Shown one piece after another: positions 1 to 11,499 of a stretch of DNA of 64,000 nucleotides; the stretch's first letter is position 1, and each line of letters opens with the position of its first letter. The notes under the pieces are model-generated. The model had not been told where the DNA came from and ran no database searches. It saw only the letters and a program-made list of their open reading frames with translations. Source of the stretch: Parvibaculum sp. (GTDB taxonomy: Bacteria; Pseudomonadota; Alphaproteobacteria; Parvibaculales; Parvibaculaceae); NCBI RefSeq assembly GCF_019635935.1, contig NZ_JAHBYN010000001.1:1547501-1611500 (forward strand). The letters are read 5' to 3'. The translations under genes were made by a program, and so were the position numbers.

Positions 1-93
1 TGGTTGGGCAGCCACCAGTTAAGCAAGTCAGCGAAGATCGAACCTTAGACATAGGCGCTAAGTATCGGGAATCGCACCGGGGGGACAGCAAGT

Positions 94-1719
94 TTGTACG
101 ACACGGGGACCCAGGTGACAGAAGACGAGAATTGCGGTGGCGCCGACACTCAGACGGCGCCCGCCACGCAACGCTTTTGGCACCGCACGCGTCGCAACGC
201 ACGGATTTCATTAAAGTTTTATGCCTCCGCCAGCCGTCTGGCGCTGGGTGAGTCGCGCTGGATAGCAGCCTCGGGCGCGCTCGGCGCGCTGTCGCTGGGC
301 CTCGTTGGCATCGGCATGGCGACCTTGGTGACCCCTTATCAAGGGGTCGCGGTCGCCTCGCTGACGGCGGACCGGGCGCCACGCGTCGTTGCCCTCGACC
401 TGACACCGAAGGACGTTGACGGCCCGCGCGCCGTCGTCGCCATTCAGCCCACGGACGAATTGTACACGGCCTCGCTCGCCGATCCGGGCCTGTTCACGGG
501 CGAAATGGCAGAGGAAGCCGTAGCCGAAATTCACCCCGCCGAGCCGCGCGAAGTCGAAGTCACCGTTGCGCTCGCCAGCGGTGAAACGCTGATGGAAGTG
601 CTGGCGAAAGCCGGCGCCGACCGCATCGACGCCTATCACGCGGTCGCCGCGTTGAGCGCCCATTACAGCCCGCGCAAACTGCGCGCCGGCCAGGAAATCT
701 CGCTGAACTTCATGGAGATGCCGGAAGGCGCGGAGAGCGCGGAAGACAGCGCCATGCCGCCGAAATACCTGACCGCGCTTTCGCTCCAGCCCGACATCGA
801 ACGCGCCATCGAAGTCACGCGCGATGCCGACGGCAGCTTCAGCGGCCGCGAGACAATGCGCGAATTCAGCGAAGGCTTCGTGCGCGCCGCGGGCACCATC
901 GACAACTCGCTTTTCCTCGACGGCGAACGCGCCGGCCTGCCGCCGCAGATCATCGTCGAGATGATCCGCATGTATTCCTACAGCGTCGACTTCCAGCGCG
1001 AAATCCAGCCGGGCGACAAGTTCGAAGTCTATTTCAGCCGCAAGTTCGACGAAAACAACGTTGCCGTAAAAGAAGGCGACGTGCTTTTCGCCTCGCTTTC
1101 GGTCGGCGGCAAGACGCACAAGCTCTGGCGTCACGATCCGGGCGACGGCGTCTGGGACTATTTCGACGAGAACGGCCAGAGCATGAAGAAGTTCCTGATG
1201 AAGACGCCCGTCGACGGCGCGCGTCTGTCGTCCGGCTTCGGCATGCGCAAGCATCCGATCCTCGGCTATTCGCGGCTTCACGCCGGCGTCGACTTCGCCG
1301 CGCCAACCGGCACACCGATCTATGCGGCCGGCGACGGCACCGTGACGCGCGCCAACCGCTTCGGCGGATATGGCAACTACGTTTCGATCCGTCACGCCAA
1401 CGGCTACGAGACCGCTTACGCGCATCTCAACGGTTTCGCCCGCGGCATCCGCGCCGGAACGCGTGTGCGCCAGGGCCAGGTGATCGGCTATGTCGGCACG
1501 ACGGGCGCCTCGACCGGCCCGCACCTTCATTACGAAGTGCATCTGAACGGCAAGAAGATGAATCCGCTGGCGCTGAAGGTACCGACCGGGCGCAAGCTCG
1601 AAGGCCCGCAACTTGCCGCCTTCAAGGCCGAACGCGAAATGCTCGCGAACCGCATGGCCGAAGCGCCGCTGGCGACCCGTGTCGCCCGCGCCGATGCAGA
1701 AACGAACAGCGCCAACTGA
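94..1719 (+). CDS. M23 family metallopeptidase, membrane-anchored
   Basis: A 541-aa envelope peptidase of the lysostaphin/M23 type, expected to cut peptidoglycan cross-links in the periplasm. A basic cytoplasmic N-terminus is followed by one membrane segment at about residues 57-82 (alanine/glycine/leucine-rich). A linker with LysM/OapA-like character follows, and then the M23 domain at about 375-500. The zinc ligands are visible: His396 and Asp400 in HAGVDF, and His477/His479 in GPHLHYEV. The start is TTG at 94, after a purine-rich GGGGGA stretch; no better start lies nearby, so the first residues are uncertain. It converges with clpB across a repeat-filled gap. Family assignment is firm; the exact substrate is not visible. 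Confidence 0.9.
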   Translation: MYDTGTQVTEDENCGGADTQTAPATQRFWHRTRRNARISLKFYASASRLALGESRWIAASGALGALSLGLVGIGMATLVTPYQGVAVASLTADRAPRVVALDLTPKDVDGPRAVVAIQPTDELYTASLADPGLFTGEMAEEAVAEIHPAEPREVEVTVALASGETLMEVLAKAGADRIDAYHAVAALSAHYSPRKLRAGQEISLNFMEMPEGAESAEDSAMPPKYLTALSLQPDIERAIEVTRDADGSFSGRETMREFSEGFVRAAGTIDNSLFLDGERAGLPPQIIVEMIRMYSYSVDFQREIQPGDKFEVYFSRKFDENNVAVKEGDVLFASLSVGGKTHKLWRHDPGDGVWDYFDENGQSMKKFLMKTPVDGARLSSGFGMRKHPILGYSRLHAGVDFAAPTGTPIYAAGDGTVTRANRFGGYGNYVSIRHANGYETAYAHLNGFARGIRAGTRVRQGQVIGYVGTTGASTGPHLHYEVHLNGKKMNPLALKVPTGRKLEGPQLAAFKAEREMLANRMAEAPLATRVARADAETNSAN

Positions 1720-1759
1720 CAGGCTTATATCCGTAGACGGATCGTTTTTCGCAAGCCCA

Positions 1760-1881
1760 TTATCCCCGTTTTCCGGGGATAAACCGGCCCTCTGTCATCG
1801 ATCTGTCAAAACCTGTCACGCACGGTTCCACGGCGCATTTATCCCCGCCCGGACCCCGTGAACAAGTCTCACTTATCCCCG
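1760..1881. repeat. Four TTATCCCCG boxes in a convergent intergenic gap
   Basis: The 9-mer TTATCCCCG occurs at 1760-1768, 1839-1847 and 1873-1881, and as its reverse complement at 1774-1782. The first two form an inverted repeat with a 5-nt spacer (TTTTC). The gap (1720-2031) lies between two gene 3' ends, so an ordinary promoter-operator role is unlikely. The motif resembles a DnaA box (TTATNCACA) in its first five bases only. The 9-bp inverted pair could also act as a hairpin behind the M23 gene. Function is unknown. Confidence 0.6.
1792..1818 (+). repeat. Three helically phased CTGTCA repeats
   Basis: CTGTCA occurs at 1792-1797, 1803-1808 and 1813-1818, that is every 10-11 bp, about one helical turn. 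A fourth copy in reverse orientation (TGACAG) sits at 1718-1723 over the M23 stop codon. They lie between the TTATCCCCG boxes. Confidence 0.45.
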
Positions 1882-1943
1882 TCAGCACCGAATTCTGCGA
1901 CGATCCCGGAGCGATTCACGGTGACATTCAGAGGGACGTCAAC

Positions 1944-1979
1944 GGAGACGATTTCGGAGACGCCGAAGGAGACGAAAAC
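1944..1979 (+). repeat. Three tandem 12-bp repeats starting GGAGACG
   Basis: GGAGACG recurs at 1944, 1956 and 1968, an exact 12-bp period, each followed by five variable bases. The array lies just beyond the 3' end of clpB, in the same gap as the TTATCCCCG and CTGTCA repeats. No reading frame through it looks like a protein. Confidence 0.5.
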
Positions 1980-2031
1980 CGTACGCGTTTCGTCACCCTC
2001 GCCGCCTCCGCATTCTCCCTCAGCGCAAGCC

Positions 2032-4659
<2,628 letters not shown>

Positions 4660-4748
4660 GTGTCTTCCCTTTCAAGCACGCGCGGGGATCGCCCGGGCGC
4701 CTTATCCGAATTCCGGACCGGCCCTTCAGAGGCGCCGGTCCTTGACGG

Positions 4749-4777
4749 ATATTGGTGTTGCTTAACGGTCACACAAG
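4749..4777 (-). promoter_or_regulatory. Candidate RpoH (sigma-32) promoter of clpB
   Basis: Reading toward clpB, CTTGTG (-35 like) is followed after 16 bp by CCAATAT (-10 like). This resembles the CTTGAA-N16/17-CCATAT pattern of rhizobial RpoH promoters. It sits about 90 bp upstream of the clpB ATG. Clp chaperones are normally heat-shock regulated, but the match is imperfect. Confidence 0.35.
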
Positions 4778-4856
4778 AGGCAATCTCCTGCCAGTTTGTC
4801 GCAGAAACCTGCCGAATTCGTGAAGATCGGCAGCGAAACCGGAGCGCGGTGAGGCC

Positions 4857-5624
4857 ATGGGAGAGCGTGCGACAATCGTGAACCTCTACCGCTACCCCGT
4901 CAAAGGCCTTTCGCCAGAGCCGCTCGACCGGGTGACCCTCGAAAAGGGCGAAACCTTCCCCTTCGACCGCGCTTTCGCCATCGAAAACGGCTCGGCCGAT
5001 TTCGACCCCGCCGCCCCGAAGCACTTCCCGAAGATCAAGTTCCTGATGCTGATGCGGGACGAGCGGCTGGCCAAGCTGAAGACCCGCTTCGACGATGCGA
5101 CGACGACGCTGCATGTGGCGCTGGAGGGCCGCGAGCGCCTGGCCGCCAACCTGACAACGGCGGAGGGCCGCGCGGCACTGGAAGGCTTCATGGCCGATTA
5201 CATGAAGGACGAATTGCGGGGGGCCCCGCGGCTTGTCTTCGCGCCGGGCTTTTCGCATTCGGACGCGCCGGCAAAGCTCGTCTCGATCATCAACATGGCG
5301 AGTGTGCGGGCGCTGGAGGAAAAGATCGGCCGCAAGGTCGATCCGCTGCGCTTTCGCGGCAATGTCTATGTGGAGGGGCTCGAACCCTTCGAGGACCATG
5401 AATGGGTCGGCCGGCGCTTCCGGATGGGCAATGCGGGCTTCAAGGGCGTGCATCGCACGGTGCGTTGCGCGGCCACCAATGTCGATCCGGCGACGGGCGC
5501 CCGCGACATGGAAATTCCGGCCATGTTGATGCGCGAGCGGGGCGACGCCGATCTCGGCCTCTATGCCCATGTGAGTTCGCCGGGCTCGATAAAGCCCGGC
5601 GACACACTCGTTCTCGAAGATTAG
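4857..5624 (+). CDS. MOSC domain-containing protein
   Basis: A 255-aa protein with an N-terminal MOSC beta-barrel segment (opening with the typical YRYPVKGLSPE) and a C-terminal MOSC domain. The conserved cysteine expected to hold the sulfur or molybdenum cofactor is in VRCAATNVDP near residue 204. MOSC proteins carry or transfer sulfur for Mo-cofactor enzymes; amidoxime-reducing and YiiM/YcbX-like members are relatives. The ATG at 4857 follows GTGAGG. No molybdenum genes are nearby, so the partner is unknown. Confidence 0.85.
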   Translation: MGERATIVNLYRYPVKGLSPEPLDRVTLEKGETFPFDRAFAIENGSADFDPAAPKHFPKIKFLMLMRDERLAKLKTRFDDATTTLHVALEGRERLAANLTTAEGRAALEGFMADYMKDELRGAPRLVFAPGFSHSDAPAKLVSIINMASVRALEEKIGRKVDPLRFRGNVYVEGLEPFEDHEWVGRRFRMGNAGFKGVHRTVRCAATNVDPATGARDMEIPAMLMRERGDADLGLYAHVSSPGSIKPGDTLVLED

Positions 5625-5630
5625 GCGGCC

Positions 5631-6362
5631 TTAGTCGCCGGGTGCGACTTCCGGCGCCGGCGCGGAAGGCGCTTCGGCGCGGGGCGCGTCGCCGCCAGCC
5701 TCGCCACCCTCATGGCCACCTTCGGCACGGCGCTGCTCGCCACCGCCCTGGTTCATTTGGCCCTCGCCGCGCGGACGGCGCCGGCGGCCCTGACGGCGGC
5801 GCGGCTGGCCCTCGCCCTCGCCGCCCTGCTGATGCACGGCCTGCTGGTCGGGCTGACGGTCGTCATCCTCGCCATCGTCGCCGCCATCGTCCTGCCGGTG
5901 CTGGCCGCCATTCACCTGACCGCCTTGTCCACCGTTCGGGCCCGCATTCTGGCCGCCGCCCTGCCCGTTGCCGTTCTGCTGGTGCCAAGGCTGGCCCGGA
6001 TGACGCGGCTGAGGCTGGTTGTCGGCCGTGAAATCCGTCTCTTCCTCTTCGTCTTCCGGCGGACGATAGGCGAGATTGCTCTGCGGCCGGGCCTGACCTT
6101 CCTGACCGGTCTGGGCGGCCATCAGAAGCCGGTAATAATGCTCCGCGTGCTGAAAGTAGTTTTCCGCCATCACCCGGTCGCCGGCCGAAATCGCGTCGCG
6201 AGCGAGCTGCTGGTACTTTTCGCAGACATGCGTGGCGGTGCCGCGGATTTTGACGTCCGGCCCGTTGCTGTCGTAAGCCCGGTTGGCCGAGTGCTGCGGT
6301 CTGCCATTATTGCGCCCGCCACGTCCGCGCGAGCGCTTGGGATTGTTTTGCCCTTGCCTCAT
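5631..6362 (-). CDS. DUF4167 domain-containing protein
   Basis: A 243-aa alphaproteobacterial protein of unknown function. The first 30 residues are RG/N-rich (RGRGGRNNGRPQ), which is typical of nucleic-acid-binding tails. The DUF4167 core (about 35-85) contains THVCEKYQQLARDAI and QHAEHYYRLL. The remainder is low-complexity: Gln/Gly/Asn-rich, then an acidic stretch, a basic RRRQGRRRRP patch and an Ala/Pro/Glu tail. Its place downstream of prmC-prfA is common in the class. An RNA or ribosome association is my inference. Confidence 0.85.
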   Translation of the reverse strand: MRQGQNNPKRSRGRGGRNNGRPQHSANRAYDSNGPDVKIRGTATHVCEKYQQLARDAISAGDRVMAENYFQHAEHYYRLLMAAQTGQEGQARPQSNLAYRPPEDEEEETDFTADNQPQPRHPGQPWHQQNGNGQGGGQNAGPNGGQGGQVNGGQHRQDDGGDDGEDDDRQPDQQAVHQQGGEGEGQPRRRQGRRRRPRGEGQMNQGGGEQRRAEGGHEGGEAGGDAPRAEAPSAPAPEVAPGD

Positions 6363-6830
6363 ATGCTCTTGTTTCTCGCTAACTGTTTACGCCGGAATCC
6401 CGTTCGAAACTTCTGGTCAAAGCCTTTTGGCCAAAGCCCCTTGCCGCCGCCGGCGCCCTGACGATCCGTTTCCGGACTGTCGCCGCGCGAGCGGACTTCC
6501 CCAGCACACACAAGATGCTCAGCCTAAGCGGCATGAGCCCATTCGGATGCTAAGAAGTTCTGGCCCGGTATCCGCGCCCAGCCCCTGGGACATCGATGGA
6601 TACTTGCGGGCACATGTCTTGTCCGGGCCGCCTCAAGCGCCTTCGAACCCGGCCCGGCAACGGCTCTCCCGTGCTGGACGACATCCCTCTTCTCGGAAGA
6701 CAGTCTTCATGTCGGAGGAGGGGTTCGAGGAGCGAGGCGTTTTTCCACCCGGCTCGTTTTCCCTGCATGAAACCTAGCCTCTGGGCGGCCGGATTCCAAA
6801 CGATTTTTTTCCGCCGAAACGGGGAAAAAT
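6363..6830. other. 468-bp intergenic region without a convincing gene
   Basis: Between the DUF4167 gene and prmC, both on the minus strand. No frame here looks like a conserved protein. A 13-bp perfect palindrome, GAAGACAGTCTTC, lies at 6696-6708. The part near 6363-6450 should hold the DUF4167 promoter, but I see no strong -35/-10 pair. Confidence 0.5.
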
Positions 6831-7697
6831 TCAGCCTTCGCGCCGGTTTTGAGGCGCGAGCCCTGCGACAAGGGCACGCGGCACACCGCCCAGGTCGGAA
6901 ACAACATGGACGACGCAAAGCCCCGCCGCCTCGAAAAGCGCCGTAACCGCATCCGCCTGGCCGAACCCGAGCTCGACAACCGCATGCCCGTGCGGCGCGA
7001 GAACCGGCGGCAGCGCGCGCGCCAGCGCCCGGTAGGCGTCGAGGCCGTCGGCGCCGCCATCGAGCGCAAGACGCGGATCGTGGTCGCGCACGCCGGCATC
7101 GAGCGCCGCGATCTCGGTGCTGACGATATAGGGCGGATTGGACAATACGAGATCGAAGACGCCGTCGATGCCCGCCGTCCAGTCGGCCATGACGAAACCG
7201 GCCCGTGCCGCAAGACCGAGCGCGGCGGCATTGGCGCGCGCGACATCGAGCGCCGCACCGGAAATATCGACGCCGAGCCCCTGCGCATCCGGCCGTTCGG
7301 AAAGGACCGCCAGCAACAGGCAGCCGGTGCCGGTGCCGAGATCGAGGATGCGGGGGCCCGCGACGCCGCGCAAAAGATCGAGCGCGGCGGCGACCAGCGT
7401 TTCGCTGTCGGCGCGCGGATCGAGCACGGCCGGCGTCACCGCGAAGTCGAGACCCCAGAATTCGCGGCGGCCGAGAATGCGCGACACCGGTTCGCCCGCG
7501 AGACGGCGCTTCTCATAACCGGCAAGCCGCGCCTCTTCCTCAGGCGAGATGAAGGCGCCGGGCTCGCGGATCATCTCGATCTCGCTCGCCCCGGTCGCGC
7601 CGCGCACCATGAGCCGCGCATCGAGCTCGGGCGCCGGAAGGCCGGCCTGTTTCAGCCGCCAGCCCAGCATCCGCGCCGCATGATCGCGCGTGTTCAC
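6831..7697 (-). CDS. prmC: Peptide chain release factor N(5)-glutamine methyltransferase
   Basis: A 288-aa SAM-dependent methyltransferase (HemK family) that methylates the Gln of the GGQ loop in release factors. An N-terminal helical domain precedes the Rossmann domain. The SAM loop is DLGTGTG at 119-125 and the catalytic NPPY at 187-190. The start is GTG at 7697, which overlaps the prfA stop (GTGA, 4 bp). This points to translational coupling with its own substrate gene. Confidence 0.96.
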   Translation of the reverse strand: MNTRDHAARMLGWRLKQAGLPAPELDARLMVRGATGASEIEMIREPGAFISPEEEARLAGYEKRRLAGEPVSRILGRREFWGLDFAVTPAVLDPRADSETLVAAALDLLRGVAGPRILDLGTGTGCLLLAVLSERPDAQGLGVDISGAALDVARANAAALGLAARAGFVMADWTAGIDGVFDLVLSNPPYIVSTEIAALDAGVRDHDPRLALDGGADGLDAYRALARALPPVLAPHGHAVVELGFGQADAVTALFEAAGLCVVHVVSDLGGVPRALVAGLAPQNRREG

Positions 7698-8761
7698 GCC
7701 TCGTCACCGAGCGCCGCCAGACGCGCCGCCTGATCCTCGGCGACCAGCGCATCGATCAACTCGCCCAGCGCCTCGCCGGCGATGATCTGGTCGAGCTTGT
7801 GCAGCGTCAAGTTGATGCGGTGATCGGTAACGCGGCTTTGCGGAAAATTGTAGGTGCGGATGCGTTCCGAACGGTCGCCCGATCCGACCTGGCCCTTGCG
7901 CTCGGCCGAACGCGCACGGTCGATGCGTTCGCGCTCCGCGTCGTAGAGTTTGGCGCGCATCAGCTGCATCGCCCGCGCCTTGTTCTTGTGTTGCGACTTC
8001 TCGTCCTGCTGCGAGACGACGATGCCGGTCGGGATATGCGTGATGCGCACCGCGCTTTCGGTCTTGTTGACATGCTGGCCGCCGGCGCCGGACGCGCGAA
8101 AAACGTCGATGCGCAAATCCTTTTCGTCGATCTCGACATCGACTTCTTCCGGTTCCGGCAGCACCGCGACGGTTGCCGCCGAGGTGTGGATGCGCCCGCC
8201 GCCTTCCGTCACCGGCACGCGCTGCACGCGATGAACGCCGGACTCGAATTTCAGCTTGGCATAGACGCCGCGCCCCGAAATGCCGGCGATGATTTCCTTG
8301 TAACCACCCATTTCGCCTTCCGACGCCGAGATCAATTCGACCGACCAGCCCTGACTTGCCGCATAGCGCTCATACATGCGGAAGAGATCGCCGGCGAAAA
8401 GCGCCGCCTCGTCGCCGCCGGTGCCGGCCCTGACTTCGAGAATGACGTTGCGCTCGTCCGCCGCATCCTTCGGCAGCAGCATCAGCTGCAATTCGTGTTC
8501 GAGCCGCGGCAATTCCTCGTTGAGACGGTCGATTTCCTCGCGCGCCATCTCGGCCATGTCGCGAACGCGCAAAAGCGCCTCGGCATCCTCGTATTCGCGC
8601 TGTGCGGCATTGAGCTTGCCGATGGCGGCGGCGATCGGCGCAAGCTCCGAAAACTCCCGCGACAACGCGACGAAGCGGTCGCGCGGCACTTCGGAATTCA
8701 TTTCGGACTGCACCGCCTCGAAGCGGGCGATGACGCTCTGGAGTTTCTCTTCGGGAATCAT
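7694..8761 (-). CDS. prfA: Peptide chain release factor 1
   Basis: A 355-aa class I release factor for UAA and UAG. The GGQ motif that triggers peptide release is at residues 227-229 ([12 protein letters not shown]). The stop-codon-reading tripeptide is PVT, in [13 protein letters not shown], where E. coli RF1 has PAT; this separates it from RF2. Length is normal. It sits 59 bp downstream of ispG and overlaps prmC by 4 bp. Confidence 0.97.
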   Translation of the reverse strand: MIPEEKLQSVIARFEAVQSEMNSEVPRDRFVALSREFSELAPIAAAIGKLNAAQREYEDAEALLRVRDMAEMAREEIDRLNEELPRLEHELQLMLLPKDAADERNVILEVRAGTGGDEAALFAGDLFRMYERYAASQGWSVELISASEGEMGGYKEIIAGISGRGVYAKLKFESGVHRVQRVPVTEGGGRIHTSAATVAVLPEPEEVDVEIDEKDLRIDVFRASGAGGQHVNKTESAVRITHIPTGIVVSQQDEKSQHKNKARAMQLMRAKLYDAERERIDRARSAERKGQVGSGDRSERIRTYNFPQSRVTDHRINLTLHKLDQIIAGEALGELIDALVAEDQAARLAALGDEA

Positions 8762-8820
8762 GGCGAATTTCGAACCTGGCGAATGGAAAGGCGGGCGGCG
8801 GAAAGAAAAATCCGGCCTCG

Positions 8821-10029
8821 CTAATCGCCCGCCAGCGCGCGCGGTTCCGCCGCCTTTTCCGCCGCTTCACGCGCGGCGTCGATTTCCTTCGCCTTGGCTT
8901 CGACGAGCTCGACGAGATGTTCGACGATCTCGTCATTCCTGATCTTGTGATCGGTGAGGCCGGCGAGATAGACCATGCCCGAGCCCGCGCCGCCGCCGGT
9001 GAACCCGATATCGGTCTGTTCGGCTTCGCCCGGACCGTTGACCACACAGCCGATCACCGACAGCGTCATCGGCGTCGCGATATGGGCGAGGCGTTCTTCG
9101 AGCACACGCACCGTGCCGATGACGTCGAAGCCCTGTCGCGCGCAGGAGGGACAGGAAATAATGGTGACGCCGCGATGGCGAAGCCCGAGCGACTTCAGGA
9201 TGTCGAAGCCGACTTTCACTTCTTCCACCGGATCGGCCGACAGCGAAACGCGGATCGTGTCGCCGATGCCGCCCCAGAGCAGCATGCCGAGACCGACCGA
9301 CGATTTGACCGTGCCGGTCATCAACCCGCCTGCTTCGGTGACACCGATATGGAGCGGGCAATCGATGGCGTCGGCGAGCTGCTGATAGGCGGCGACGGTG
9401 AGGAACGGGTCGGAGGCCTTGACGCTGATCTTGAATTCGTGGAAATCGTGGTCCTGCAGGATGCGTGCATGATCGAGCGCGCTCTCGACCATCGCCGCCG
9501 GGCAAGGCTCGCCGTATTTTTCCAGCAGGTCGCGTTCGAGCGAACCGGCATTGACGCCGATGCGCATCGAGCAGCCGTGATCCTTGGCCGCCTGAATCAC
9601 TTCGCGGACCCGCGCTTCGGAACCGATATTGCCGGGATTGATGCGCAGGCAGGCGGCGCCCGCCTTCGCCGCCTCGATGGCGCGGCGATAGTGAAAATGG
9701 ATATCGGCAACGATCGGGATTTTGGCGGCGCGGACGATCTCGCCGAGCGCCGCGGTCGAGGCTTCGTCGGGACAGGAGACGCGCACGATGTCGCAGCCCG
9801 CTTCCTCGATGCGGCGGATCTGCTCGATCGTCGCCTTCGCATCCGAGGTCAGCGTGTTGGTCATGGTCTGGACGGAAATCGGCGCATCGCCGCCGACCGG
9901 CACCGATCCCACATGGATCTGCCGGCTGGGGCGGCGCGCAATGTCGCGCCAGGGTCTGATGCTGCTCATAGGCTCAAAATCCGTCCGTTCGCTGGACGCC
10001 ATGCCGAAAACCTGCAAGGCGCCGCGCAT
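8821..10029 (-). CDS. ispG: 4-hydroxy-3-methylbut-2-en-1-yl diphosphate synthase
   Basis: IspG (GcpE), the 4Fe-4S enzyme of the penultimate MEP-pathway step, converting MEcPP to HMBPP. A TIM-barrel part (opening [17 protein letters not shown]) is followed by the iron-sulfur domain with [11 protein letters not shown] and GCVVNGPGE. The ATG at 10029 has an AAGG Shine-Dalgarno, giving 402 aa. The conserved family start corresponds to the ATG at 9969 (MSSIRPWRD), so the first 20 residues may not be real. Confidence 0.96.
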   Translation of the reverse strand: MRGALQVFGMASSERTDFEPMSSIRPWRDIARRPSRQIHVGSVPVGGDAPISVQTMTNTLTSDAKATIEQIRRIEEAGCDIVRVSCPDEASTAALGEIVRAAKIPIVADIHFHYRRAIEAAKAGAACLRINPGNIGSEARVREVIQAAKDHGCSMRIGVNAGSLERDLLEKYGEPCPAAMVESALDHARILQDHDFHEFKISVKASDPFLTVAAYQQLADAIDCPLHIGVTEAGGLMTGTVKSSVGLGMLLWGGIGDTIRVSLSADPVEEVKVGFDILKSLGLRHRGVTIISCPSCARQGFDVIGTVRVLEERLAHIATPMTLSVIGCVVNGPGEAEQTDIGFTGGGAGSGMVYLAGLTDHKIRNDEIVEHLVELVEAKAKEIDAAREAAEKAAEPRALAGD

Positions 10030-10091
10030 GACGCCGCCTTGCTTGTCTTCATATCAGAATATCAGAATTGCGGCGTTTCCGTGAAAGCCGT

Positions 10092-11261
10092 CTATTCGAC
10101 CGCCGTATCGCCGGTCGCGGTGTCCGCGACCGCCGGTTTCGGCATCGCCGCCAGCAGATCGGCCGCGTAAAGCGACTTGCCGGTCAGCACCAGCGTCGCC
10201 GGACCGGCAAGGCCAAGCGACTGGCCGTCGACCATCAGCTCGAAGGCGCTGGCGTCGCGCGCCACCAGAATGACACCGGGCTGGCTCGGCGCGCGGTAGC
10301 TGTCGCCGGCCTGCATGACCCGTTCGATCAGCACCTTGCCGGCCACGTCCTCGACGCGAATCCAGGCGCCGTTGCGCCGCGCGCGCACGACGACGCGTCC
10401 ATCGACATTTTCCGCGCCGTAAGGCGTGCCGTCCGGCAGGGGCGGCAAATCGGTCGAGACTTCTTCGGAGAGCGCGGCAAGCACCATTTCCTCGGCCGCC
10501 ACTTCCGCCGCCGCTTCCTCGGCTTCCGCCTCGCTGACCGGCGCCGGTTCGTAGACGCTTTGCGGCGCGAGCACGGCATCGGCCGAAGGCGCCGGAGCGA
10601 CGCCCGAAATGCGAACGGCAGGCACGTCGCCGGCAGCCGGCGTCGACGCCGAAGCGCTGTCGCCGCGCGACGAAGAAGAAACGGCACCGGAAGAGATGGC
10701 CGCTGCAACGGCTTCGGCCGGCGGCTCAAGCGTCGCGGGCCCGCGCGCCGCCATCATTTCATCGGTCGATTTCGAAAGCAGCCAACCGCCATAGGCACCG
10801 GCCGCCACAACGAGAAGCACAATCAGGAACGTGCCCTTCGGCAAGCGGCGCTCTTCTTCGCCGGCTTCCGGAAAATTCAGATCGGCGGCCGCCGCTTCCT
10901 CGTTGTCGATCTCGGCCTTGTAGCGCTCGACGACATGGCGGCTGTCGAGACCGAGATACTCCGCATAGGAACGAACGAAGCCGATCGCATAGGCGCGCGC
11001 CGGGAGATCGGCGTGACGGCCTTCCTCGATCGCCTCAAGCTGGCTGCGGCTGATGCGAAGGCATTGCGCGATCGAGCGCAAATCCTCACCCCGGCGCAAC
11101 CGGGCGTTGCGCAGCTCGGCGCCGACCGTGTCGGCCGCCTCCGGCAATTCATTGGTGATGTCGCGCAGGTGCAACCTGCGCCGTGCGTCCGACCGGTCTT
11201 CGGTGGGCAGCATCGTGACCTTGTTCATCTGTGTGGGCTCTTCTTCCCCGAGCTGAGCCAT
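10092..11261 (-). CDS. RodZ-like HTH and DUF4115 membrane protein
   Basis: A 389-aa single-span protein. It has a cytoplasmic HTH_25/Xre-type domain at about 45-110 (LRRGEDLRSIAQCLRISRSQLEAIEE is split across this region), a membrane segment near 142-162 and a periplasmic C-terminal DUF4115 domain (about 305-380) after an Ala/Pro/Glu-rich linker. This is the RodZ layout; RodZ links MreB to the elongation machinery. The ATG at residue 12 (MNKVTML) is an alternative start. It lies upstream of ispG in the same direction, as in many alphaproteobacteria. Confidence 0.85.
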   Translation of the reverse strand: MAQLGEEEPTQMNKVTMLPTEDRSDARRRLHLRDITNELPEAADTVGAELRNARLRRGEDLRSIAQCLRISRSQLEAIEEGRHADLPARAYAIGFVRSYAEYLGLDSRHVVERYKAEIDNEEAAAADLNFPEAGEEERRLPKGTFLIVLLVVAAGAYGGWLLSKSTDEMMAARGPATLEPPAEAVAAAISSGAVSSSSRGDSASASTPAAGDVPAVRISGVAPAPSADAVLAPQSVYEPAPVSEAEAEEAAAEVAAEEMVLAALSEEVSTDLPPLPDGTPYGAENVDGRVVVRARRNGAWIRVEDVAGKVLIERVMQAGDSYRAPSQPGVILVARDASAFELMVDGQSLGLAGPATLVLTGKSLYAADLLAAMPKPAVADTATGDTAVE

Positions 11262-11499
11262 TCCGAACCGCTATTCTTTCGACAGTGGGCAATACGACGG
11301 TCGTCGGCGCTTCAAAACGATACACAACCGGCCCCCGAGCCGGCCCGACAACATCCCACCCAATGCGTCTGATTGCGTAGAATAGAACAAAACTGTTGAC
11401 AAACTGCAACCATGGATTGACCCAACCCCCTTTCCGGCCTTCGATTTTCGAGTTTCCGGTCCAGTTCGGACAGGCCGGGACGCCGTCAGGCCGGGACGC

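Noticed and set aside
1..93. Upstream promoter of the M23 gene
   Set aside because: No convincing -35/-10 pair could be read in the 93 bases available.
1720..2031. Chromosomal origin of replication
   Set aside because: The boxes match a DnaA site only in part, no strongly AT-rich unwinding element is present, and none of the usual origin-linked genes are close. Kept only as an open question in the findings.
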